DNA of 64,000 nucleotides from Saxidomus purpurata (taxonomy: Eukaryota; Mollusca; Bivalvia; Venerida; Veneridae): contig JAFMSR010000010.1 of assembly GCA_022818135.1 (NCBI GenBank), positions 28,159,469-28,223,468 on the forward strand. The letters are read 5' to 3'. Both the position numbers and the translations under genes were made by a program. Positions 10,501-19,900 of the stretch are shown piece by piece. Below the pieces are notes generated by a model. That model had not been told where the DNA came from, did no database searches, and saw only the letters and a program-made list of their open reading frames with translations. Position 1 is the stretch's first letter; every line of letters starts with the position of its first letter.

Positions 10501-11633
10501 TTTTATGTACATTTTATTCCAATATTATAGTTTAAAGTAATTTTTAAGTGCTACTCTCTTCGTGTGATTGATCTTGTTTTATGCTATATGTGTGTGCTGT
10601 GTTTTTGGATCTCTACCAACAACAACAACAGCACAAGGGAGATCAATGGGAAGAAAGGAACTATTTTTTAATTAGTCTGATTTTTTTATTTCTAAAGCAC
10701 TAACTTCACCTACTAATGTGGCATTATCATTAATTTTATATATTTAAAGGTCCATTACTTACATCAAATTGAATTTTCTTTTAAATTTGAAATTGTAACA
10801 GGGATTGATAGTTTGAAACTGGTTTCTAAAACTAAACAATAGCCATGGAGTTTTTCCCCGTTTAAAATACTGCTGCATTAAAACGAGTGAATGTATGTGT
10901 ATTTCCTTAAATTCACCTGGGTGGTCTTTTTGTCCTACTTTCGATGTATTGAATTTGTATGTTGTAAACAGTCAGACATATACTTTGCACATCATTGGAA
11001 GTAAAGTTCTTCAATTATAATTCAAAATAGGAATGCTTATTTATGTACAACCTAAATTTTCAACTTCACTCTGGGAGATTTCTGGATAATTAAAAATGTA
11101 TTTGAAAACGGGAAAACATACTTTCATTTTTGAAAAGGCAAAATATAATTTATCTATTCTTTTGTTAAACTCAAATTTTCAACACAATATGGTCACATTC
11201 AATGCAGTATGTCATATTTTTCCTTCTGAGAAGCGCCCATTACGATCTAGATTTAAAAGAAAATTTGATTTGTTTTAAAATGAACAGCAACCAAAAATTG
11301 CTTTTATAAAACTGTCACCAAAAATACAGTATGTTCGGTAAGATGCGCATAATGTTAATTTAAGCTAACATTTTCTGTTTTAAGCAAAACCAACGTCGTA
11401 TCTTGACAATCTAAAAATGGTTTGAGATGCCCCCTTATGTAAACATAACCTTTGGGATATTGCTCTGTGACAATCACTGGGACATCAAGAATCTGTGAAG
11501 CTTTCAGCATCCTGGCTGAGACAGCAAGTATTTGTGGGTAGTAAGATATTGTTTTCCGGAACTTTTCCTGCATGTCACACAAAAATAAAGCAGAATTTTT
11601 AGTAGTAAGTCGAACGATACCCGACGCAGCCAT
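7414..11633 (-). CDS. ISOC2: Isochorismatase domain-containing protein (ISOC1/ISOC2 family), 4 exons
   Basis: Member of the isochorismatase-like cysteine hydrolase fold; the physiological substrate of the animal proteins is not settled. Exons in transcript order: 11450-11633, 10103-10213, 8583-8715, 7414-7597. All introns are GT-AG and the joined frame gives 203 residues (human ISOC2 205). The candidate catalytic triad is intact: Asp20 in FLCDMQEKFR, Lys82 in KMKFSMM, Cys113 in GIEGHVC. Other family blocks are VPVIVTEQYPKGLGPTV, GVSSRSMVDR and APDSGLLG near the C terminus. There is no signal peptide. EGHVC resembles the ISOC1 'ETHVC' while length and N terminus look like ISOC2, so the symbol is provisional. 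It is convergent with RPL32 and divergent from H6PD. Confidence 0.92.
7790..8110 (-). repeat. Dispersed 'gacctcaaaatcaata'-type repeat in ISOC intron 3
   Basis: Contains 'atgacctcaaaatcaataga' followed by 'aggtcatc' and 'accattccttgaag', blocks typical of a dispersed repeat widespread in bivalves (from general knowledge; no search done). No coding capacity. The strand is arbitrary. Confidence 0.4.
8583..8715 (-). CDS. ISOC2: ISOC exon 3 (catalytic cysteine)
   Basis: Encodes residues 99-142 plus two bases of Arg143: EVKSIMLCGIEGHVCVQST... to ...GVSSRSMVD. It contains Cys113. Acceptor TTTCAG at 8721-8716; donor GTGAAA from 8582 downwards. Confidence 0.92.
9015..9130 (-). repeat. tRNA-derived SINE or tRNA pseudogene, minus strand
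   Basis: On the minus strand the A-box-like TGGTTGAGTGGTTAAG (complement of 9103-9118) and the B-box-like GGGTTTGAGCTCT (complement of 9042-9054) are correctly ordered. The A-box part resembles the tRNA-like sequence at 32526-32596. It lies in ISOC intron 2. Confidence 0.5.
10103..10213 (-). CDS. ISOC2: ISOC exon 2 (catalytic lysine)
   Basis: Encodes residues 62-98, GLGPTVSELDVSK... to ...EEHMKQFP, including Lys82. Acceptor TTACAG at 10219-10214; donor GTAAAG from 10102 downwards. Phase 1 on both sides. Confidence 0.92.
11450..11633 (-). CDS. ISOC2: ISOC exon 1 with start codon
   Basis: Encodes residues 1-61, MAASGIVRLTTK... to ...IVTEQYPK, plus the first G of Gly62. The ATG at 11633-11631 sits in AAAATCATGGCTGCG. 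The donor is GTTATG, a weak match, but the protein join to exon 2 (YPK-GLGPTV) matches the family exactly. Confidence 0.93.
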
Positions 11634-12778
11634 GATTTTGGATATTTGCTTAGCTTTAGTATATTCGTATTATGGTAAATTTATCAACCTATCTGCTGTT
11701 GTTTCAATTCAACTAACTGTTCAATACTCTACCAAATAAGCTATATATATATGTTTTAACCCAAATCTTAACTTGTTGTAAATCTGTCTTTTTAACAATT
11801 CGAATATGGGAGTATCGGGATTGACATATGAGGCGAAAGCGAAAATAGGTATTAATATCTGGTACTACTACCGCAATCAACATGAGTCTTATGGGCATTA
11901 TAAGTAAACAAAATACAGCTGATAACTATGCCCTTAATATAAAGTTTCATCTATTGTTCTTCTAAAAACCAATATTGTTTAAATCAAAACAATGTATAAA
12001 GTGCCTAAAAATAGGAAGCACTTTAATAAATCCATGTTGACACTCGTCGATATTACCACGAATCTGGAAAAGAAATGTTCCTGAAAATTCTATCCAGTTT
12101 GTTTGTACTACCAATTATATAGTTAAGCCTAGCGACAGCTTGTCTTTTCTAAAAGGATTGATAAAAAATTGTTCGGATATTTTTGTCAAATTTTTGCCTA
12201 TGGAGGTCTGTCCTATTTATCATTCTACGTAAAAAGATTTTTAAAAGAATATCTATTGCTTGCAAAAAATGAAACACAAACCTAAGAAATAAGACTATTT
12301 TTCAGTAATAGTTTTGAAATTACCGGAAAAGGTGCATTGGTAAAATACGGCAAATAGGAAAGAAAACTACACTTAAGTATTTAATGATAAGTCAGTGTTT
12401 AACAGTTATTCATTTACATGCATAGCAATGTGTGAAGTGGGTAGTTCATTTTACTGAATATAGCAGTACGAGAATTCATACTTGCTATGTATCGGCCTGG
12501 CTCTGTATTGCAATATATTGGTAAACTGGTTTATCGTTGCACCACAAGCCTACACTAGCACAATGATCTCTGAAATACACTAACACAATGATCTCTGAAA
12601 TACATGCGTGACATTGAATTAAGGATATGATATTACATGCAGTCTTGTAGAATACTAAAGAAAACCTTTAACCTGTCTTACGGTTAGGAAACTTTAACCT
12701 AAATTATTGGCCTAAGGTTTTACATTATATCTGTATTTTTACTTTCGCTTTGTTTGCATACCATAAAATGATGTTTAA
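11634..12778. other. ISOC upstream / intergenic region
   Basis: No exon or RNA gene was recognised. A 30-bp near-perfect direct duplication ('acacaatgatctctgaaata') lies at about 12554-12605. The ISOC promoter should lie just right of 11633, but no TATA or CCAAT arrangement stands out. Confidence 0.4.
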
Positions 12779-12862
12779 TTATGCATTAATAAGTTTGGGG
12801 TATTCGAACTTATAGTGTAAGTAGAAAATGCTTGTCATAATTACGGAAATGTTCATTGCAGT
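12779..12862 (+). repeat. Left copy of an 80-bp direct repeat flanking a Helitron-like element
   Basis: Begins 'ttatgcattaata', includes 'attcgaacttatagtgtaa' and ends 'ttgcagt'. It is near-identical to 13674-13752. The two copies bracket the 146-bp repeat array exactly. Confidence 0.7.
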
Positions 12863-13673
12863 TTCCTTGTCAGTACTTAACTGTTCATTACAACTTCATA
12901 CAATGGTCAGGCCATGGGCTGAGGAAGGCATTTACAAGAACCATAACTCCATCTTCTCATAACCGAGTTAAATTCTTTGCCCAGGAGTATTGAGAACTAT
13001 AAGTTGGAAATTGAATATAACTTAAATACAATGGTTATGCACATTGATGAGGAAGTGTAGTGTACAAGAACCATAACTATTCTTGAGTATTTACAGAGTT
13101 ATTGCCCTTTGCTACATTATCCTTGTCCAGGACATTACTTGAAAACTACTGGTTTGAAACTTCAAGACAACTTCATACAATGGACTAGCAGTCAATGAGA
13201 GGAAGTGTAGGTTTAAAAGAACCATAACTCTTGTTGAGCTCTAAGAAAGTTTAAGTTTTGGCCTTTGATACTATTCATTTGCACATACATAAATCTAAAA
13301 AGTAACCTGGCTTGAATTCAATTTGACAACTTCAGTACAATGGATATAGCACAATGAGAGGCAATGCCAAGTGTATGAGAACCATAACTCTATCTTGAGT
13401 ATTTACAGAGTTAATGCCCATTTTGCCCTTATCCTTCATAGCATAACTTGAAAACTACTGGTCAGAATGCAATACAACTTATACAATGGTCAGCACAATG
13501 AGAGGGTGCAGTGTACAAGAACCATAACTCTATCTTGACTAATTACAGAGTTATTGCCAAGAACAATATCTCTATTTCAGTGTTTTTTTTGCAAGTTATT
13601 CTGTTGCTACGAACTTCCTCAGTATATAAAGTAGTCTTTCGGGGGTATTAATCACATTTAGTGATAGCTCTAG
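12863..13673 (+). mobile_element. 146-bp-unit Helitron-like element (copy 2)
   Basis: About five units of the 146-bp repeat ('caagaaccataactc', 'ttacagagttattgccc', 'cttgaaaactactgg', 'acttcatacaatgg'). The right end has the hairpin ATCAC-ATTTA-GTGAT at 13651-13665, then AGCT and CTAG at 13670-13673, followed by T. The left end lacks the inverted start seen at 40057, so this copy looks 5' truncated. No coding capacity. Confidence 0.65.
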
Positions 13674-13752
13674 TTATGCATTAATATTAACATTCGAACT
13701 TATAGTGTAAATAGAAAATGCTCGTCATATTTACGGGAGTTTTTATTGCAGT
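13674..13752 (+). repeat. Right copy of the 80-bp flanking direct repeat
   Basis: Starts at the base after the element's CTAG end and parallels 12779-12862 down to the final 'ttgcagt'. Confidence 0.7.
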
Positions 13753-13789
13753 CCATAGTCTCTGTACGTCCATTTCCATTGGTCTGGCC

Positions 13790-14325
13790 TGGGCTGGTCA
13801 GGCTTTTAAACCCAACCATATTTCAGTAACCTCTAAATTCTTCAGGGGTGTCAGACTGTCAAGTGAGATAACTTGTGTTTGAATTTAATTCAAATTATGC
13901 CCCTTGCTTGACTTCGAAAATTTTGTTAAACTTGCAAAGTATTATCATACACATATCACAGTAATCACTTATGATATTGGTTTGAAACTTCAAGACAACG
14001 CGTTCAAGGTCAATCAGACTGTCAAGTGAGAAACACTTGTATGGATTTACATAAAATTACTACCCTTGTTTAGCTAAGGAAATTTTGTTTTAGTTTATGG
14101 ATGCAAGGTACTATCATGCACATACATGTATGTGCATGCAATATACTATCATGCACATACATGTATATCTAAATAGTAACGTGACTTGATATTGGATTTG
14201 AAACTTCAGTAATGTCATTAAGGAATTCAGACAGCCAAGTTTGATAACCCTTGTTAAAATGAATTTAATTTAAATTATGCCCTTCATGATAGCTTTTAAG
14301 TGTAATTGCCTTGGGTCTAGGACAA
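13790..14325 (+). repeat. Diverged tandem repeat, about 170-210 bp units
   Basis: 'cagactgtcaagt..gataacttgt' style blocks recur near 13850, 14020 and 14228, each followed by 'aattatgcccttg'-like sequence. The middle unit contains a 24-bp perfect palindrome at 14115-14138 and a second copy of its left half at 14146-14166. Confidence 0.55.
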
Positions 14326-14399
14326 AGTGCTCAAATATGGGTGAGTCAATGGTAAAAGTCTGGTGTTGTCTGTCAAATCTGTCCTAACCTAACCTTATG

Positions 14400-14840
14400 T
14401 ATGCAATAGAGGCTGCATTTTTCACTGGATCTTCATGAAACTTGGTCAGAATGATTGCCTTTGATCAAGTCTAGGTCGAGTTGAAATATGGGCCATCTGG
14501 GATCAAATTCAAGGTCACAGGATCAAATCTTAGAAAACCCCTTGTGTGTGCAGAAGATGTTGCATTTTTCATTGGATCTTCATGAAACTTGGTCAGTGTA
14601 ATTGCCTTGATGAAATCTAGGTCAAGTTTGAATATGGTCATCAGGGGTAAAAAACTAGGCCACCCTGTCAAATCTTACAAAACCCTTGTGTATGTAATAG
14701 AGGTTGCATTTTTCATTGGATCTTCATGAAACATGGTCAGTATGATTGTCATGATAAAATCTAGGTCGAGTTCGAATATGTGTCATCTGGGGTTAAAAAC
14801 AAGGTCACCTGGTCAAATCATAGAAAACCGTCTTGTTATG
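14400..14840 (+). repeat. Three tandem units of about 146 bp
   Basis: The block 'gcatttttcattggatcttc' starts at about 14415, 14562 and 14706 (spacing 147 and 144), each followed by 'atgaaacttggtcag', 'aaatctaggtc' and 'aggtcacctggtcaaatc'-like sequence. The unit sequence differs from the 146-bp unit of the Helitron-like copies although the period is the same. Confidence 0.7.
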
Positions 14841-15175
14841 ATTACAGTTTTGTTATTTACTACTGGCAAGCAGCGACAATAGTCGAGCATGCTGTCTTAC
14901 AGACAGCTGTTGTTTCTATGTAACCTTTATAAATATTGCTCAGATCATTTTCTGATAAAACAAAATTTGAGGTCTGCAGTAAAAAGGTTAGGTCTGTCTC
15001 AAGACCTGAAACATGCACATATTTTTTTGCCCTATCTAAAAGCGTAACAAAATTTTGGTTGCCATTTCTATGCAGAATCTGTGGCAAACAAAAAAAGTAG
15101 GATCAAATTTAGGGCTTTTGTTATTATTGTATTTGAAAATACCGACACAATAAATAAAATTTGTGTTGTGTTGTA

Positions 15176-15351
15176 CAGTTAACTCCGTACTCCGGATATA
15201 GTGAAACTCCAGATATAAGGGAAAAAATTCTCAACCCGGATTTTTTTCTTTTGTTATTTTATATGAAGTTGTTATATGGATATAACAAACACCGGATATA
15301 ACAAACACATTTAAATCATCCCAATGACTTTGTTATAAACAGAGCTTACTG
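15176..15351. mobile_element. pogo/Tigger-like MITE, 176 bp
   Basis: The left end CAGTTAACTCCG and the right end CAGAGCTTACTG are imperfect inverted repeats with CAGT termini, and TA dinucleotides (15174-15175 and 15352-15353) flank both. The inner arms repeat 'ccggatata' and 'ggatataacaaac' motifs. CAGT ends, TA target and 'ttataac' arms fit non-autonomous pogo-like (Tc1/mariner) elements. Too short to encode a protein. Confidence 0.65.
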
Positions 15352-15353
15352 TA

Positions 15354-16349
15354 TCGTAAATAAAACTTTAATGTATCGAAAGAGAATTCAGTTCTCAATA
15401 ATTTTCTGTAAAATTGTTATCAAACTTTCAAAATAATGATATTTATAAGTGATTTTATTAGAAACTGAAAGGATGATTATGATTTTTGGTGACAATGTCA
15501 TGACATTCTCAATCACTTTGGGGAATCACATAATCCAAATAATTTCGTATGGCCGTAAGTAAAGCTATAAAAAAGTTAGCAAATAGGCAGAGCCGTTTAG
15601 CTGGCTATTAAAATGTAGCCTATCTTATGGTACATAAGTGTATGTTGGTATAATACACGGTCTAAATCACAGCCACCATCTAATTGTGCTGAGCACTTCA
15701 AAAATAAATTGTCAGGCGTTCAGCACAATCGCAGGGTGACGATTATTTAGGGGCCCTGTGTATTGCAATATTCTGGGATATGCAGTTACAAGTTCATTGT
15801 CACTGATTTGCCCAACGGCTGTCATGTTTTTTTAAGCTAAACAAGATTACATGAGTTCTACTTTTGTTTAGAGAATTATGTTTGCCAAGTACAAGTGAAT
15901 AACCCATGTGTCAATGGCACTTACAGGGTTACAGCTGTGAATATGTATTTGATGTACAAAGCAATTAGATCTCAGTATGAAATAGCATTAACAAGAACAA
16001 ATTGTTTGTATCAAAACTTATATTTGAATGGTGATTCATTTGCAGATCTTAGATGTGTGCTACTGAGAGAGTATTACTGAACGCTGTGATGTGGGCATGA
16101 ACGTTTCTATCTCCATGTTCAGATCCATAACTAGAAAGCTCAGAAAAACTGTTGGTAGGCTCTGTTTGTCTTATATAAATTAAGACTATGACACATGAAG
16201 CTAATTTCAACCACATTGTTTTAATGTCTGCACTAAAAGAAGTATATGTGAAAGTTATAAATCACAATTTAAATATACAGTAAAAACAGTTTTTCATTTT
16301 ATTCTTTACTGCCAGATTAATTTTTCCATTCATAATTTTATGTTTTCAG
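15354..16349. other. H6PD 5' region without a recognised exon
   Basis: The acceptor used by the first H6PD coding exon ends at 16349, so a 5' UTR exon should lie upstream, perhaps in this stretch. I could not place it. A 61-codon open frame at 15895-16080 has no recognisable match. Confidence 0.4.
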
Positions 16350-16357
16350 GATTAAAG

Positions 16358-16998
16358 ATGGTATCATTTGTACTCAGTACTGTGATCTTCCTGAATGTTT
16401 TGTATGCATCCAAAAGCCATGCTGTGCAGCACACAAACCTTGTAATTGTTGGTGGTACTGGGGATTTGGCGCGAAAGTATCTCTGGGGAAGTGCACTGAG
16501 ACTGTTTGTAGAGAATTACAGCGAGAATACTACATTTTCATTCTATGCTGGTTCCCGGATCTCACAGAATGATGGAGACAAAGCTCTGAATGAGATCATT
16601 AACAGCAACAAATGCGAAATGAGCGACGAGAAATGTGAAAAACTGCGACCAAAATTTATAAAAAATGTAAAGTATGTGGTGCTCAAAAACAAAGAAAATT
16701 ACACAAATCTTTGTGAAGAGTTTCGATCAGCAATACAGTCAGGAGTAACCACGCACCAGATTTTCTATCTGTCAATACCTTCCTCAGCATATCAGAGTGT
16801 TGCTCAGCTTATCCATAGTTACTGTCGCCATGAGAACGTTGCTTCTACGAAAGTGGTCCTTGAGAAGCCGTTTGGTCTGAGCAAAGAAGATGCCACCAAG
16901 CAAGCTGAAGCTATAAGTCAGTTCTTTGAGGATGAAGAAATTCATAGAGTTGATCACTACCTAGCTAAATCTGTTTCAAAGCAGATTCTTAACTTCAG
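16358..16998 (+). CDS. H6PD: H6PD coding exon 1 (signal peptide, NADP site, active site)
   Basis: The exon starts at 16350 after TTTTCAG; coding starts at 16358. It encodes residues 1-213 plus AG of Arg214. The donor is GTACAT at 16999, and a minisatellite of donor-like units follows directly. Confidence 0.93.
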
Positions 16999-19900
16999 GT
17001 ACATATATTCTTTACTTCAGATGTATTTTTAAGTTTAGGTATATTCTTAAGTTTAGGTATATTCTTTACTTTAGATATATTCTTTACTTTAGATATATTC
17101 TTAAGTTTACATGTAGGTATATTCTTTACTTTAGGTATATTCTGTACTTTTGGTATATTCTCAACTTTAGGTCTATTCTTTACTTAAGATATATTCTTTA
17201 CTTTAGATATATTTTTAAGTTTAGGTATATTCTTTACTTTAGGTATATTCTTAACTTTAGATGTATTCTTAACTTTACGTATGTTCTTTACTTTAGGTAT
17301 ATTCTTAAGTTTAGGTATATTCTAACTTTAGATGTATTGTTAACTTTAGGTATATTCTTTACTTTAGGTGTATTCGTTACTTTAAGTGCACATTGAATGA
17401 TATACTGGTTTTATAATGATATTTTCACATATGTTGTAAGACAAGCTAAGCAACCTGGTGCATGTTTTGCAGTAGTAATGCAACAGAATGTAATTTAATG
17501 AATGCCTTAATGGGATTGATTACCTGATTCTATAATTGTGAACTGTGTTAAACTTTTTAACTCTTAACCTTTGTCATGAATTTGGTTGGACTGAACACAC
17601 TTACATTAATTTTGTACATGCCTGAAAAATTTGTTTGACTAAACAAATTTATTCAAAATTTCTAGAAAACAACTTGTTATTTTCAATTTCGTCATAACCA
17701 TTTAGTATTAAAAACAACACTATGGAGAGAAAAACCAGCTTTTGTCGGACCTTATTTAGCTTTGTCATGCATGTCTCTAGATCTTACACAGTTTGATTTG
17801 TCCAATAGTACTTGTGTAATTACATGTAACTCTTCTTATTATACCAAGATTTCTGCTTTGGTTTCCTCAAGGCTAAATTCAAATGAAAACTTGACTTGCA
17901 ACTTGAAATAACCAATAGGGGTCATCAACTAGTTAAAAAGTTTATACTTTTTTATTTTAATTGATTGTGAAGAACATTTGTAGCTTATCGAGTCGCTCTT
18001 GAGTCCAGTCTGCTTCCTGGAAAAACCAGTACTGGTGTCATATGAGGAGGTATGGTCATGACCCCAGTGGGGCTCGAACTCACAACCACGGGGATGAGTG
18101 GCTTACACCTTAACCTCTACACCACTGCTCCCCCCTTTGTTAAATGCAGCTGAGACCAAACATAAAATCTCTTATGGATGACTCTTGTAAAAGAGAGAAT
18201 GAATGACAAATTCCTGGTTAATTTTTGTAAATTTTGTATATAAATGTTGAACATTTCAGAGCTAACAACAGAGAAGTAGTGGAATTATTACTGAATGCAC
18301 AGTATGTGGACAGAGTTGAGATTATAATGAAAGAAAGAATAGGAAATAAAGGTAGGTATTGTAGATTTCATATTAATATACTCAATTTTAACAAAATCAA
18401 ACACACAAGTACATAAAATAGAGTTATGCTTCCCTACTAACCTTGTTGTGAATGCTTATCTGCTTAATATACAGACCAAGTTTGCTAACTGGTCAAATCT
18501 ACTTAGTCAGTGGAGTTACTGCCCTTTAAATGCCAAATATTGCTACTGTTTTGTGGGTCTTTAATGATATTGTATTCATGTTGCTACAGTTTAAATAATG
18601 CCATCATCAATGATTGAAAACTCTGTCCCTTCACAAAATATTGGGAATTATAAGAAAAGATGTCTTGATAGTATTAAAAAACCTTAATTGGCATGTTCTG
18701 TGACAGTTTGGCTCTCTTGTTGGCCTGGGGACTGAAAGTCCCCAAGGCCTAAGTTAGTATACCACATTTCAAACCCTGCAAGAATTTTAGCCGTGCTATG
18801 TGCGAATAACAACTGTAAACATGCGCTATGCGAAAGTAGTGCAAGACAGACCAGATCAATCTTCTGTTTGAATGCCGCATATGATAAGAACATGTTACAA
18901 ATAAAAACAGTACATAAATCTTCAACGACTGCAGGAAGGTATATAGCTTACGGGCTGCATTACACATTTTTTCTGTTTTAGAAATTAATGCGCTGTTAAC
19001 TGATTGCGGAAGATAATCATATGCATACCCCGGAAAAGCCCGGATATTTACGGAAATTCCGAAAACGCATTTATGCCTTCGATATAAGAGTTTGTAGTTT
19101 GATTTTCAAATTTCCATGTTATTTCATTGACAACTTTGTTATTTACTTAACGATTACATATATATTTACCTAAAAATAAATGTCTCTAAAAAAGATATAA
19201 TTTGCTACATTCCCGAGAAGGTACTAACGTGATCAAATTCACCCGCCATTTATCGAGGGCGCTGCATGTCGAGGCCCAGTGAACGTTTCACTGATTACAA
19301 CTACAAGGTAACCCAGAATCATTTTTGGTTTTCTCTGTTATACACATTGTACAGTACTGTATTTATATTTCATTGCTGGTACTGCTTTGTTTATTTCTGT
19401 TTCAAGGTCTTGTCATTGGTACACAATAATTTTCGATCCACATCATCAGATCATATCGCTGCAGGTTGTACAAAGCGCAGATCGAATTATTTGTACTGGC
19501 TTAAACATTTTATAATGTTGACTATGTGATTATTTTTCATTTAACGTACATTTCATAATAAAACAAACTTCCCTGTCACCCATATATTTGTGAATCATTC
19601 ATTCTGTGTCATATATTGAATTTCGTCCTCTGCACATTTCGACCCGGGCTTTAGGGTAGATTCAACGCAGAACACGTAGGGGGGGGAAAAGTTGTTTTTC
19701 GGGGAGTTAACCTATAGCCCCCAGGCCTTCAGCGCTCACAGCGCTTTGATTTTAGCAGATAATATTGTGTTTAAAATTTCGCAATGTCATCATTGCAGAA
19801 TTTGTGTATATTCCTCAACAAAGGTAATAACCTCTAAATATATTTGAGTTCTCTGATATTCAGTGATTATAGACAATGTTTTCTGTTTCAGGAAGGATAG

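Noticed and set aside
16340..16357. Upstream in-frame ATG at 16340 as the H6PD start
   Set aside because: It lies in the pyrimidine tract and AG of a good splice acceptor; the Met at 16358 begins a normal signal peptide.
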